From Streptomyces sp. TS71-3 (lineage in GTDB: Bacteria; Actinomycetota; Actinomycetes; Streptomycetales; Streptomycetaceae): a stretch of 64,000 nt of DNA. Shown piece after piece: positions 11,291 through 21,741 of this stretch (its first letter is position 1; the number at the start of each line of letters is the position of its first letter). The stretch covers positions 4,526,001 to 4,590,000 of the forward strand of contig NZ_BNEL01000001.1 in NCBI RefSeq assembly GCF_018327685.1, read 5' to 3'. The position numbers and the translations under genes are program-made. The notes under the pieces were generated by a model. It did no database searches, was not told where the DNA came from, and saw only the letters and a program-made list of their open reading frames with translations.

Positions 11291-11896
11291 ATGGCCAGGT
11301 ACCCCGCAGCAGCCGCCGGCCGCCGCGCCGCCGGCCCTGCCCCCTCGCTGACCGGTCCCGCCACCGACGTCCACCCCGTGCTGCGCCGCTCCGCGGCCCC
11401 GCCGGCCGCACTCGACCTGCTCGCCCAGGCGCGCGCGGGCCTCGACGAGGCGGCTCTCCTCGAAGCGCCGAACGACCGCTACGCCATCGCCCACCTCGCC
11501 GCGCTGCGCACCGCCGCGGCCGTGCTCGCGGCGCGCGGCAGGCCCGAGCCCACGCCCCGCCGCCGGGCGCGCATCAGGAGCGCCTGGGAAGTGCTCCCCG
11601 AGATCGCCCCGGAACTGGCCGAGTGGAGCGCCCTCTTCGCCTCCGGCGCCGACCGCAGGGCCCGCGCGGAGGCGGGCATCCGGGGCGCGGTGACCCGGCG
11701 TGACGCCGATGACCTGCTGCGGGACGGCGCGATGTTCCTGCGCCTGGTCGAGCGGATGCTGACGCTCCAGCCCGTCCTGCCACAGCCCTCCGCCGAGCCC
11801 CGGGAGGTACGCCAGACGGGTGACCGGCACCGTCCCGCCGGGGGCCGTGCCATGCGGCGGACGGAGGGGGAGGGGCCCATCGAGAACGCAAGCTGA
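11291..11896 (+). CDS. SAV_6107-family HEPN-domain protein
   Basis: A 201-residue protein whose helical core (about 35-160, LDLLAQARAGLDEA ... DDLLRDGAMFLRLVERML) resembles the HEPN family named after S. avermitilis SAV_6107. The assignment rests on my recognition of this sequence. HEPN proteins are often RNases or nucleotide-binding partners of nucleotidyltransferases. The canonical RX4-6H ribonuclease motif is not clear in this protein, and no MNT partner gene is adjacent, so a toxin role is not supported. AGGAGG lies seven bases before the ATG at 11291. The last 40 residues are charged and low in complexity. Confidence 0.8.
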   Translation: MARYPAAAAGRRAAGPAPSLTGPATDVHPVLRRSAAPPAALDLLAQARAGLDEAALLEAPNDRYAIAHLAALRTAAAVLAARGRPEPTPRRRARIRSAWEVLPEIAPELAEWSALFASGADRRARAEAGIRGAVTRRDADDLLRDGAMFLRLVERMLTLQPVLPQPSAEPREVRQTGDRHRPAGGRAMRRTEGEGPIENAS

Positions 11897-12355
11897 GCCG
11901 GCTCCCGGGGCCGGCGGGAAGCGGCTTCCCCGGCGTCCACGGAAGCCCAGCCTCGCCCGCGCAGGCCCCGGGCCTCGGCCGCTTGGATCTCAATCGCCAC
12001 CTACCGGCCCCTGCCTGCCGGCCGGTGGGGGCCGTCGCTGCCCCACTGCCCTGAGGCTTCCCCACTGCTCTATGGGCGGGGATGGGGGGGTACCCCCGAG
12101 TGAGCCCCCCAGCCCCGCCTCCGGGGCGGGCGCTGGGCTCGGGGTGCCTCTGCGTCCTCAGGAGCGCCGGGAAACCGCGCGATCGACCAGCACGTGCCCG
12201 CTGCCGGCCGCCGCCCCGAGCCCGTCGGGTCCCGCGGCCGCCGGGCGGGGCCGCCGGCGCGCCGAGCCGGGGCCCGGGAGGCAATAGGGTGGGTGAGCCT
12301 GCAAGCAAACCGCTCCGCCCGACAAGAGGCGGCGCCGCGCCGAGGAGTCAATCCC
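11897..12355. other. 459-bp gap without a recognised gene
   Basis: Open frames here are compositional shadows. A GC-rich imperfect hairpin near 11897-11930 directly follows the HEPN stop and may act as a terminator. A run of G around 12083-12100 contains the palindrome GGGGGTACCCCC. GAGGAG at the right end is the methyltransferase ribosome-binding site. Confidence 0.6.
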
Positions 12356-13150
12356 GTGTCGGATCCGATGCGCCCCCGCGCTTCCCTCCGTACCGCCGTG
12401 GTCTGGGAGGTCCTCAAGGACGCCCTCGACCACCGGGTCAAGGCCACGGGCCGAGAGCAGCTCGAAGTCCTCGACACCGGCGGCGGCAGCGGGAACTTCG
12501 CCGTGCCCGTCGCCCGCCTCGGCCACCGCGTCACCGTCGTCGACCCCAGCCCCAACGCCCTGTTCGCGCTGGAGCGCCGGGCCGCGGAGGCAGGCGTGGA
12601 AGACCGCATCCAGGGCGTCCAGGGCGATGCGCACGGCCTCTTCGACGTCGTGGAGCGCGGCGGGTACGACGTGGTGCTGTGCCACGGCGTCCTGGAGTAC
12701 ATGGACGAACCCGCCGAGGGCCTGCGGAACGTGATCGGCGCGCTGCGGCCCTCCGGAGTGCTCAGCCTGCTCGCCGCGGGGCTCGGCGGAGCGGTGCTCG
12801 CCCGCGCACTGGCCGGCCGCTTCACGGAGGCCCACCAGGCGCTCACCGACCCCCGGGGCCGCTGGGGCGGCGGTGACCCCGTGCCGCGGCGCTTCACCGT
12901 CGAGCAGCTCACCGCGCTCGCCGAGACCGCGGGCGTCCGGGTCGAGGCGGTGCACGGCGTGCGGGTCTTCGCCGACCTCGTCCCGGGAGACCTGGTCGAC
13001 ACCGAACCGGGAGCCCTGGACGGCCTGCTGAAGCTGGAGGCGGAGGCCGCCGAACTGCCCGCCTTCCAGTCCGTCGCCACTCAGCTCCACGTGCTCGGCG
13101 CCCGGCAGGGCCGCGCGGACGGCCAGGGCACCGCGACGGACCGCGACTGA
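12356..13150 (+). CDS. Class I SAM-dependent methyltransferase
   Basis: 264-residue Rossmann-type methyltransferase. SAM-binding motif I is LEVLDTGGGSGNFAVPVA (about 38-55), motif II VTVVDPSPNAL and motif IV YDVVLCHGVLEYMDEP. The C-terminal part carries the substrate region. The overall pattern resembles CmoM/SmtA-like and other small-molecule or tRNA methyltransferases, but I cannot name the substrate. The GTG at 12356 is preceded by GAGGAG eight bases upstream. The frame stays open to 12194, but that extension lies in non-coding-like sequence. Confidence 0.9.
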   Translation: MSDPMRPRASLRTAVVWEVLKDALDHRVKATGREQLEVLDTGGGSGNFAVPVARLGHRVTVVDPSPNALFALERRAAEAGVEDRIQGVQGDAHGLFDVVERGGYDVVLCHGVLEYMDEPAEGLRNVIGALRPSGVLSLLAAGLGGAVLARALAGRFTEAHQALTDPRGRWGGGDPVPRRFTVEQLTALAETAGVRVEAVHGVRVFADLVPGDLVDTEPGALDGLLKLEAEAAELPAFQSVATQLHVLGARQGRADGQGTATDRD

Positions 13151-13399
13151 TCAGCGACGCAGCGGCGAATGGAGTACCCCACAGAACACCCCATCGGGCG
13201 CACGGCGCCGTATGATCGAAGGAGGCCGTCCGGCATGAGGGGCTGATAGCTGGGGAATCTAGTGATCAGCGACTCGGAACCGCATCGCGGCCCGGGTGGT
13301 GAATTGGCGTAGAGGGGCGGGTTTCACGGGGGCGATTCCCTGCCTATCCTGAAGGGAACCCCCCAGTCGCCCCGGCGACTGCACCATGAGGAGGACTCC

Positions 13400-13816
13400 G
13401 TGCCGCTCTCGGAGCACGAGCAGCGAATGCTCGAGCAAATGGAGCGAGCGCTGTACGCCGAAGATCCCAAGTTCGCGACAGCGCTTGAGAGAAGCGGACT
13501 GCGCAGGTATACCCGGCGTCGGGCGTATCTGGCAGTTGTGGGCTTTCTGGTCGGTATCGGTCTTCTCATGGGCGGCATGGTCGCCCAGCTCATCTGGATC
13601 AGCGTGGTGGGGTTCCTCGTCATGCTGGGTTGTGCCGTGCTCGCCATCACGGGCTGGCGCAAGGCACCCAGGGCGGGCGAGCAGTCACCGGCCGGCGCGG
13701 GCGCCCAGGGCGCGCCCCGTACGCGACCCGGCCGCAGGCAGGGCAGGCAGCGGCGCTCGATGATGGACCGCATCGAGGAGCGGTGGCAGCGACGCCAGGA
13801 CGAGCAAGGCCAGTGA
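13400..13816 (+). CDS. DUF3040 membrane protein
   Basis: A 138-residue protein of the actinobacterial DUF3040 family. The N-terminal signature PLSEHEQRMLEQMERALYAEDPKFA (1-25) is cytosolic and charged. Two transmembrane helices follow (about 43-63 and 65-85), then a basic Arg/Gln-rich tail. A family member also sits beside the dcw cluster in mycobacteria, which suggests but does not prove an envelope or division link. The GTG at 13400 is preceded by GAGGA. A possible promoter is TTCACG (13323) and TATCCT (13345) with a 16-base spacer. Confidence 0.88.
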   Translation: MPLSEHEQRMLEQMERALYAEDPKFATALERSGLRRYTRRRAYLAVVGFLVGIGLLMGGMVAQLIWISVVGFLVMLGCAVLAITGWRKAPRAGEQSPAGAGAQGAPRTRPGRRQGRQRRSMMDRIEERWQRRQDEQGQ

Positions 13817-13859
13817 CGGCCCCGCCGGCCCACCACCGGCGGACATCACCACACATACA

Positions 13860-13888
13860 GAGGGCGACCCTTCACAGTGGTCGCCCTC
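13860..13888. terminator. Hairpin terminator between convergent genes
   Basis: Perfect 10-bp stem GAGGGCGACC / GGTCGCCCTC around a nine-base loop. It lies 43 bases after the DUF3040 stop and downstream of the oppositely transcribed transglutaminase gene, so it can serve both strands. Confidence 0.8.
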
Positions 13889-14021
13889 AGTCGTGTCCGG
13901 AGGAGCCGAGGGAGAGGCCCCGCCTGGACCCCGCTCCCCCCTGAGGGCCGCCGCCTCCCCGCGAGCCCGGCCCGGTCCAAGGCCCCGTACCGTGACGCCT
14001 CGCCTACCGCGGCGCCCGGCC

Positions 14022-16604
14022 TCACCGTGACGCCCGGCGCAGCCCGAAGCGCCCGCTCGGCCAGGACGCGGCCAGTCCTGCCGCCGCCTGCCTGCGCCAG
14101 GCGGAGAACGCCCACACCAGGCGGACGGCCGAGCGCGGCACCAGCAGGGCGCGCAGGCGCGTGGAGCGCCCGGCCGAGGCCCGCACGCCGGCCCGTGCCT
14201 GCCGTACGTCGTCGGCGAGGCCCGGGGCGGGCGAGGGCGTGCGGGCGTAGAGCACCTGCTCCACCGCGCTCGCGACCCGGTGCACGCTCGCCGCGGCGTC
14301 CTGCCCCAGCGGCGCCGACCGCACGATCCGCTCGGCGGCCCTGCGGGGAGTCTCCGAATCGTCGGGCGGGATGCCGTGGTCCCAGGCCGTGTCCGTGATC
14401 TCACGCCAGTGCGCCAGGACGTGCCGCACCGCCTCGTCAGCGGTGGGCTCCACCGTGGAACCGGCGGCCGGCTGCTCGGGCCCGGTGTGCCCCCAGCGCA
14501 CCCGAGGATCGGCGCCACCGCCGGCGGACGCGCGTCCCTTCCCGGCGCGTGCCACGCGCCCCCGCGCCCGTAGGACCCCGCGGCCCCGCGATCCGGACAC
14601 GCGCAGCACCACCGAAGCATGGCTGTCCCACTCCCCGAGCCGGCTCGCACGCACCCTCATCCGCCACAGCATCGGAATGAGCGGAAGCAGCAGGAGCGCC
14701 AGCGCGCCCGCGACGATGCCGGTGATCTGGCCGGCCGACGGGCCGTCGTCCCCCGAGCCCCCACCGGCCCCCGGGATGGTGGATTCGCAGGAGCCGACCC
14801 GCTTCTCCGCGGTCGAGCAGTTGTCCTGGGCCGTCGGCTCGGAGGACGGTGCCGTGGGCTCCGCCTGCGAGGGCGCCGACGGATCGCTGGAGATGTCGCT
14901 CGGGGTGTCGGAGCGGGTGTAGTCGGGCAGCGAGCCGCGGTTCGGGGTGGGCTCGAAGCGGGTCCAGCCGACCCCCTCGAAGTACAGCTCGGGCCAGGCG
15001 TGCGCATCCCTCAGGCCCACCGACATGGAACCGTCCGCGGTCAGCGTGCCGGGCGTGAAGCCCACCGCGACCCGGGCCGGTATGCCCAGCGTCCTGGCCA
15101 TGGCCGCCATCGCGAAGGAGAAGTGGATGCAGAAGCCCTCCTTCTGGCGCAGGAACCGTGCGATGGCACCTGGGCCGCTGCCCGCGTGCACGTTGGTGTT
15201 GTAGGTGAAGCCGCCGTTGAGGGCGAAGTAGTCCTGGAGCTTCACCGCACGCTCGTAGTCGTTCATCGCGCCCGCGGTGACCTCGCGGGCCTTGGCGGCG
15301 ACCACCGAGGGGAGCGACGCGGGCACCTTGGTGAACTCGCGCATCACGTCCGGCGGCGGCTTCGGGGCGTCGGCCAGCTGCTGCGCCGTCGGCGCCACGG
15401 CGAGGCTCGTCACCTCGTAGGAGACGCCCTTGGTCGTCTGGCCGCGGTCGCCGACCAGGGTGCGGCCCACCGGCTCGTACCGCCAGCGGCCGCCGATGCT
15501 GACCTGGCTCGCCGGGTACGGCATGGGCAGCCAGTCCTGCCCGTACCAGCCGGCGGCCTTGATGATGGTCCTGACCTTCGTGGTGCGCACGGCGGGGCTC
15601 AGGCCCGGCGGCGCGGGGAGGACCTTCGGCACGTCGGTGATGCGGCGGACCGTGGGCTTCCAGGTGCTGCCGTCGAAGTCGTCCTCGGCCACGATCCGCA
15701 GGTACTGGTCGTTCGCCGTGCCGGGGGTGGTGCGGTAGGTCAGCACCTGCCGGTCCTCGGGCTGGTTGAGGCTGTCCTGGAGCGACACCAGCGGATTGAC
15801 CGCGGAGACCGTGCCCCCGCCCGGGCCCACGCCGCGGCCGTGGGCCGCGGGATCGAACAGCCCGCCGCTCAGCCCCGGCAGCGCCAGCGGGACCACGAGC
15901 GCGATGCCGAGCGCCACCGCCCCGATCCTGCGGCCGGCACGGACCGGCGCGACGGCGGCGCCGGCCTCCTGGCCGGCCGCCGTGACCCGCCCGCCCGGCG
16001 GGCGTGGCGCCCCGCTGAAGACCCGGCCCCAGCGGGAGAGGCGGTCCCGGCCCTCTGCCAGAAGCAGCAGCAGGTACCCCGTCGCCCCCAGCAGGAACCA
16101 CAGCCAGTCCGCGGAACTCCGCGACAGGCCCGCGGCGATGGCGTAGAGCGCGAGCAGCGGCAGCCCCGCGGGGGCGGCGCTGCGGAAGGTCACCGCGATG
16201 CCGTCCACCGCGAGGCCGATCAGCAGCACGCCGCCGACCAGCATGAACCGGATCCCGTCGGTCAGCGGGGCCGGGATCGCGTACTGGCGCACGTCGTCGC
16301 GGCCCAGCTGGATCAGCGTGGAGAACCGCTGGAGGGACTCGGGGGTCGGCACCAGGCCGGCGATGGCCTGCTGATGGGCACAGACCAGCGTCAGCAGCAG
16401 AAGCGACACCACGGCCTGCGCCAGCACCGTCACCGGCCGGGGGAGCGGCACCCTGCGGGCCAGGGCCCCCGCCGCGGTCTGCGCCACCAGCAGGAAGGCC
16501 GCCTGCAACAGCCAGACGGAGCTGTCGACCAGCGGCAGCAGCGCGCACGCCGTCAGCAGTGTGGCGGCGGTGGAGCACAGCGCCATCCGGGTGCGCCCGC
16601 TCAT
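14022..16604 (-). CDS. TgpA-type transmembrane transglutaminase-like protein
   Basis: 860-residue membrane protein. Residues 1-250 contain about seven hydrophobic helices (DUF3488/TgpA_N). An extracytoplasmic transglutaminase-like domain follows with Cys492 in EGFCIHFSFAMAAMARTLGIPA and His535 in RDAHAWPELYF. The third triad position is Glu551 (TRFEPTPNRG) where Asp is common. One more helix (about 622-644) leads to a cytosolic DUF4129-like C-terminus. Family members such as P. aeruginosa TgpA are envelope proteins of incompletely known function. I chose the ATG at 16604 because GGAGGT is five bases upstream and the helices begin directly after it. It is the third gene of the moxR-DUF58-tgpA operon. 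Confidence 0.92.
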   Translation of the reverse strand: MSGRTRMALCSTAATLLTACALLPLVDSSVWLLQAAFLLVAQTAAGALARRVPLPRPVTVLAQAVVSLLLLTLVCAHQQAIAGLVPTPESLQRFSTLIQLGRDDVRQYAIPAPLTDGIRFMLVGGVLLIGLAVDGIAVTFRSAAPAGLPLLALYAIAAGLSRSSADWLWFLLGATGYLLLLLAEGRDRLSRWGRVFSGAPRPPGGRVTAAGQEAGAAVAPVRAGRRIGAVALGIALVVPLALPGLSGGLFDPAAHGRGVGPGGGTVSAVNPLVSLQDSLNQPEDRQVLTYRTTPGTANDQYLRIVAEDDFDGSTWKPTVRRITDVPKVLPAPPGLSPAVRTTKVRTIIKAAGWYGQDWLPMPYPASQVSIGGRWRYEPVGRTLVGDRGQTTKGVSYEVTSLAVAPTAQQLADAPKPPPDVMREFTKVPASLPSVVAAKAREVTAGAMNDYERAVKLQDYFALNGGFTYNTNVHAGSGPGAIARFLRQKEGFCIHFSFAMAAMARTLGIPARVAVGFTPGTLTADGSMSVGLRDAHAWPELYFEGVGWTRFEPTPNRGSLPDYTRSDTPSDISSDPSAPSQAEPTAPSSEPTAQDNCSTAEKRVGSCESTIPGAGGGSGDDGPSAGQITGIVAGALALLLLPLIPMLWRMRVRASRLGEWDSHASVVLRVSGSRGRGVLRARGRVARAGKGRASAGGGADPRVRWGHTGPEQPAAGSTVEPTADEAVRHVLAHWREITDTAWDHGIPPDDSETPRRAAERIVRSAPLGQDAAASVHRVASAVEQVLYARTPSPAPGLADDVRQARAGVRASAGRSTRLRALLVPRSAVRLVWAFSAWRRQAAAGLAASWPSGRFGLRRASR

Positions 16605-16689
16605 CGGGCACCTCCGGCTGCGGCCGCCGCCCCGCTCACCGTGTCCAGGTCCCTGCCCCGCGCCCCGCGCGCGGGACGGCGCACGCCGT

Positions 16690-18092
16690 TCATGACCAAC
16701 CCCCACTCGTACCCGCCGGACTCGCGCTCTCCGCGCTGCGCTGCCGGTCGGCCTGCTGCCACAGCTGCGCGGGGCCCGCACCCGGCGGTACCGCCAGCGC
16801 CGTCCAGCCCGCCTCACGGAGCTGGCGCAGCCGGTCCTCGCACCCCGGGGAGGGGACCGCGGCGCCGGCCCGTGCCGCGCCGTGCGTCCACATCCAGGGG
16901 TCCAGCACGAAGGCCACCGCTATCCCGCTGCGCCGGCGCATCCTGGCGACCACGGCCGCCTGGGACTCGTCCATGTCGCCGAGGAAGGCCACCAGCAGGC
17001 CTTCGTTCCCCCCGCGGAGCACGTCGTAGGCGGGGGACAGGCCCGTGCTGTCGGAGTGGTCGAGCACGGCGAGCGTGTCCATCATCACGCCCGCGGCGTC
17101 GGCGGACTCCTGGCTGGTGCCCGAGAAGCCGTCGGAGCCCTCGCCGGGGACCGAGGCGCCGGTGTCGGTGAGCAGCCGGACCGAGAAGTCGCGCTCCAGC
17201 ATGTGCACGAGCACCGAGGCGGTGCCGGAGACCGCCCACTCGAAGGCCGAGCCGGGGCCCGCGCCCTCGTAGGCCAGCGCGCGGGTGTCCAGCAGGACCG
17301 TGCACCTGGCCCGCTGCGGCTGCTCCTCGCGGCGCACCATCAGCTCGCCGTAGCGCGCGGTGGAGCGCCAGTGCACCCGGCGGAGGTCGTCCCCGTGGCG
17401 GTAGCCGCGCGGGATGACGTCGTCCTCGCCGGCCAGCGCCAGGGAGCGCTGCCGCCCGTCGCCGTACCCCCGCGCCTCGCCGCTCAGCCGGACCGGCGGC
17501 AGCGGCTCCACGCGCGGGATGACGGTGAGCGTGTCGTGCGTGGCGAACGAGCGGGTCAGCTCGCACATCCCGAACGGGTCCGTCAGGCGGAGCTGGAGCG
17601 GGCCCAGCGGGTAGCGCCCGCGCAGGTCCGAGCGGACGCGGTAGGACACCTCGCGGCGGCCGCCCGGCTCCACCCGGTCCAGCACGAAGCGCGGCCGGGG
17701 CCCCAGCACGTAGGGCACGCGGTCCTGGAGCATCAGCAGGCCGGTCGGCAGCCGGGAAACGTTGTCCATGCGCAGGTGGACCCGAGCCTCGGCGCCCGCC
17801 GGCACGCGCGCGGGGGCGAGCCTGCGGGTGCCGGTCACCCGGTACCGGGTGCGGTACAGCACCAGCACGCAGGTCAGCGGCAGGGCGGCGAGCAGCAGCC
17901 CGACGCGCAGCAGGTCGCTCTGGCCGAGCACGTAGGCGCAGACGGCGGCGGCGACGCCGGCGGCGAGGAAGGACCGCCCCCGGGTGGTGAGACCGGCCAG
18001 TGCCACGCTGACGCCGCTCGTGGCGGCCGTCCCGCCCGGTTCGTCCGCCTGCGCGGGAGAGACCGGCCCGGCCGGGCCGAGCGCCCGCGCCA

Positions 18093-18093
<1 letters not shown>
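16690..18093 (-). CDS. DUF58 domain membrane protein
   Basis: 467 residues. Two hydrophobic helices lie at about 42-57 and 61-80, followed by a beta-rich region and the DUF58 signature GYRHGDDLRRVHWRSTARYG at about 230-249. A vWA-like segment follows (CTVLLDTRAL, about 265). DUF58 proteins are typically partners of MoxR ATPases. The ATG at 18093 overlaps the MoxR stop by one base, with GGAGGG four bases before it; a GTG at 18096 is an alternative. The 86-base gap to the transglutaminase start suggests the same transcript. Confidence 0.92.
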
Positions 18094-19178
<1,085 letters not shown>

Positions 19179-19349
19179 CGGCCCTCCTCGGCCATTCCCC
19201 GAGCTCGCTGGGAGCGGGGGATACCCCAATTCGAGCCGGATCGCAGTACTGCGACCGGCCCACCCCGAAACACGGACACCGCCCTTGGGAAGTTCCGCAC
19301 GGCGTCACATCAGCATTCTTGTTGCCGTTACCGGTTCGTGTCACTCGCC

Positions 19350-19358
19350 TGTGGATAA
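19350..19358 (-). promoter_or_regulatory. Isolated consensus DnaA box
   Basis: The minus strand reads TTATCCACA, an exact match to the E. coli DnaA-box consensus, in the 263-bp gap between the moxR start and the carbonic anhydrase stop. A single box is not an origin. It could be a chance match or a DnaA regulatory site for the moxR operon. Confidence 0.35.
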
Positions 19359-19441
19359 CTGGCGCCGATACGCCGGACGTGGTCCGCTTCCGGTGGTGGG
19401 CCGTCGCCGCCGCGGCCAGGTGAACGCGTCACCCGGACGGC

Positions 19442-20002
19442 TCATGCGGGGTCGATCTCCCGCAGTGCGCCGCTGTGCACGTCGAAGACGAAACCGCGTA
19501 CGTCCTCACGGTGCGGCAGGAACGGCGAGGTGCGCACCCTCGCCATCGACTGCCTCACGTCCTGGTCGACGTCGCGGAACGACTCGACCGCCCACGGCGG
19601 ACGCTGCCCCACCTCCATCTCCAGGTCGTGCCGGAAGTCCTCGGTGATGCGCTCCATGCCGCAGCCCGTGTGGTGGATGAGCACCACCGTGCGGGTACCC
19701 AGGGCCCGCTGGCTGATGGCGAGCGAACGGATGACGTCGTCGGTGACGACGCCGCCGGCGTTGCGGATCGTGTGGCAGTCGCCCAGGTCGAGGCCGAGGG
19801 CGGCGTGCAGGTCGAGCCTGGCGTCCATGCAGGCGACGACCGCGACGTGCAGGACGGGCTTGGCGTCCATCCCGGGGTCGGTGAAGCCCTCGGCGTACCG
19901 GCGGTTCGCGTCGACGAGGCGGTCCGTGACGGTACCGCCGCGTATGGCGCCGGCGGGCTCTTCGGTCAGCTGTCCCTGATCGGGAGAGGTGGAAGTCGGC
20001 AT
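19442..20002 (-). CDS. Beta-class carbonic anhydrase
   Basis: 186-residue zinc enzyme interconverting CO2 and bicarbonate. The zinc ligands are recognisable as Cys58 in VVACMDARLD, His111 and Cys114 in HHTGCGM, with the Asp60-Arg62 dyad in CMDAR. The length and motif layout fit the small beta-CA type found in actinobacteria (Rv1284-like). I placed the start at ATG 20002. The frame is open far upstream, but that sequence is non-coding in character. The ribosome-binding site is weak (CGGGG). It is oriented away from the dcw cluster and does not obviously belong to it. Confidence 0.92.
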   Translation of the reverse strand: MPTSTSPDQGQLTEEPAGAIRGGTVTDRLVDANRRYAEGFTDPGMDAKPVLHVAVVACMDARLDLHAALGLDLGDCHTIRNAGGVVTDDVIRSLAISQRALGTRTVVLIHHTGCGMERITEDFRHDLEMEVGQRPPWAVESFRDVDQDVRQSMARVRTSPFLPHREDVRGFVFDVHSGALREIDPA

Positions 20003-20517
20003 ACCCCGAAGGTACTGGGCGTTTGCCCGCCGGGGTACCAGGACTCCCGCGTTCGCCCCGCTCCGCGCCGGGCACCGGGCCCTCCCGGCGGGCGCCGCCC
20101 CGCGATCACCCACAAGGGCCGTACAGGTGCCGCCACATGGGTGAATCCGTCCGGTGAGCGGGCGGGCGGCATCCGATTCGGGCACCCTTCGGAGGTTGCC
20201 CGGCCGACGCGCAGGCCGGTTGATTGACCGGGCGACAGTGTGGACTAAAGTGACGCGAAGCGGGAGGCCAGAGGGGCTCCCGCTCGGCTGTTCGCCGGAT
20301 TCGGCCCCGCGGTGACCACTTTTCTCTGCTTTTCCTGCTTGATTCTCCGCGAGGCGTCTCCCGGAATTCCCCACGTGCGCGGCCGCGCACGTACGGCTCG
20401 GCCTCCTCCCGCTCCCGGTCGGCTGACGCCACTTCCCCGGCGCCAGCGGGTCGTTCCCCTTCACGGGCGGGCGGGGACCCGGCGGTGCGTGCCGCCGCGC
20501 CTTACCTGAGAGGGCCA
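20003..20517. other. 515-bp divergent promoter region upstream of the dcw cluster
   Basis: No gene is seen here; in particular there is no mraZ, which in many bacteria precedes rsmH. The region holds the rsmH promoter (20224-20251) and a roughly 260-base leader. The leader starts with an 8-bp hairpin AGCGGGAG / CTCCCGCT (20259-20284) and includes an unusually T-rich patch near 20318-20350. Confidence 0.75.
20224..20251 (+). promoter_or_regulatory. Promoter for the dcw cluster (rsmH)
   Basis: TTGACC (20224-20229) and TAAAGT (20246-20251) are separated by 16 bases, one of the best housekeeping-type matches in the window. Transcription would begin near 20258 and leave a leader of about 260 nucleotides. 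Confidence 0.7.
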
Positions 20518-21567
20518 ATGCAAGGGCGCGAGGCGCATCCGTACCGGGAGAGCGACCAGGACCGCCGGGACCGACCGGCCGGCGGGTCCACCGGGGACGA
20601 GGCCGAAGGGACCGGCCGGGGCCGCCACGTCCCCGTCATGCTGCGGCGCAGCCTGGACCTGCTGGGCCCCGCGCTGGCGCTGCCGTCCGCCACCGTCGTC
20701 GACTGCACCCTGGGGCTCGGCGGGCACAGCGAGGCCCTGCTGTCCACCTTCCCCGGCGCGCGCCTGATCGGGCTCGACCGCGACAAGGAGGCGCTGCGGC
20801 TGGCCGGCCGGCGGCTCGCCCCGTACGGCGAGCGGGCCACCCTGGTGCACGCGGTCTACGACGAGCTGCCCGACGTCCTCGCCCGGCTCGGCGTGCCGCG
20901 CGTGCAGGGCGTCCTGTTCGACCTCGGCGTCTCCTCCCTCCAGCTCGACGAGGCGGAGCGCGGCTTCGCCTACGCGCAGGACGCCCCGCTCGACATGCGC
21001 ATGGACCAGTCCACCGGCATCAGCGCCGCCGAGGTGCTCAACACCTACGCTCCCGGCGAGCTGGTGAGGATCCTGCGCAGCTACGGCGAGGAGAAGCAGG
21101 CACGGCGGATCGTGTCCGCGATCGTCCGGGAGCGCGAGAAGGAGCCGTTCGACACCAGCGGCCGGCTGGTCGAGCTGATCCGCGACGCGCTGCCGCAGGC
21201 CGCCAAGCGCACCGGTGGCAACCCCGCCAAGCGCACCTTCCAAGCGCTGCGGATCGAGGTCAACGGCGAACTCGCCGTCCTGGAGCGAGCCGTGCCGGCC
21301 GCCGTGCGGGCGCTGGCCGTGGGCGGCAGGATCGCCGTCCTGTCGTACCACTCCCTGGAGGACCGGCTGGTCAAGCAGGTGCTCACGGCCGGAGCCTCCA
21401 GCACCGCGCCGCCCGGCCTGCCCGTGGTGCCCGAGCGGTACCAGCCCCGGCTGAAGCTGCTGACCCGCGGCGCCGAGCTGCCCCCCGAGGAGGAGGTCGC
21501 CGCCAACCGCAGGGCGGCCCCCGCCCGCCTGCGCGGCGCGGAACGGGTCCGCGAGGAGGTCGCGTGA
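20518..21567 (+). CDS. rsmH: 16S rRNA m4C1402 methyltransferase RsmH (MraW)
   Basis: SAM-dependent enzyme that methylates N4 of C1402 in 16S rRNA; first gene of the dcw cluster. In 349 residues the family blocks are all present: [13 protein letters not shown], the SAM motif [68 protein letters not shown] and [13 protein letters not shown]. The ATG at 20518 is preceded by GAGAGG. An in-frame GTG at 20485 adds 11 residues. The first 30 residues before HVPVML are charged and typical of Streptomyces orthologues. Confidence 0.97.
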   Translation: MQGREAHPYRESDQDRRDRPAGGSTGDEAEGTGRGRHVPVMLRRSLDLLGPALALPSATVVDCTLGLGGHSEALLSTFPGARLIGLDRDKEALRLAGRRLAPYGERATLVHAVYDELPDVLARLGVPRVQGVLFDLGVSSLQLDEAERGFAYAQDAPLDMRMDQSTGISAAEVLNTYAPGELVRILRSYGEEKQARRIVSAIVREREKEPFDTSGRLVELIRDALPQAAKRTGGNPAKRTFQALRIEVNGELAVLERAVPAAVRALAVGGRIAVLSYHSLEDRLVKQVLTAGASSTAPPGLPVVPERYQPRLKLLTRGAELPPEEEVAANRRAAPARLRGAERVREEVA

Positions 21568-21741
21568 GCGGCACGGCCCGGCACCCCGGCGGCGGGCGGG
21601 CTCCCCTCGCCGGCCCCACCGGCGGCGGCCCCACCGGCGGCGACCGCCCGGCACGGCCCGGACCGGGCCCCGGTCCCGGATGAGCACCGGACGGCTCCCC
21701 GCGCGGCGGGGCGCGGGATCCTTGAAATGGGGGAGGCACCC

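Noticed and set aside
11291..11896. Toxin-antitoxin system around the HEPN protein
   Set aside because: No nucleotidyltransferase or antitoxin partner and no clear RX4-6H motif.
19350..19358. Replication origin
   Set aside because: Only one DnaA box; dnaA, dnaN and box clusters are absent.
21564..21683. Short GTG frame overlapping the rsmH stop (about 39 codons, Gly/Pro-rich)
   Set aside because: No ribosome-binding site of note and low complexity; the real FtsL start is at 21742.
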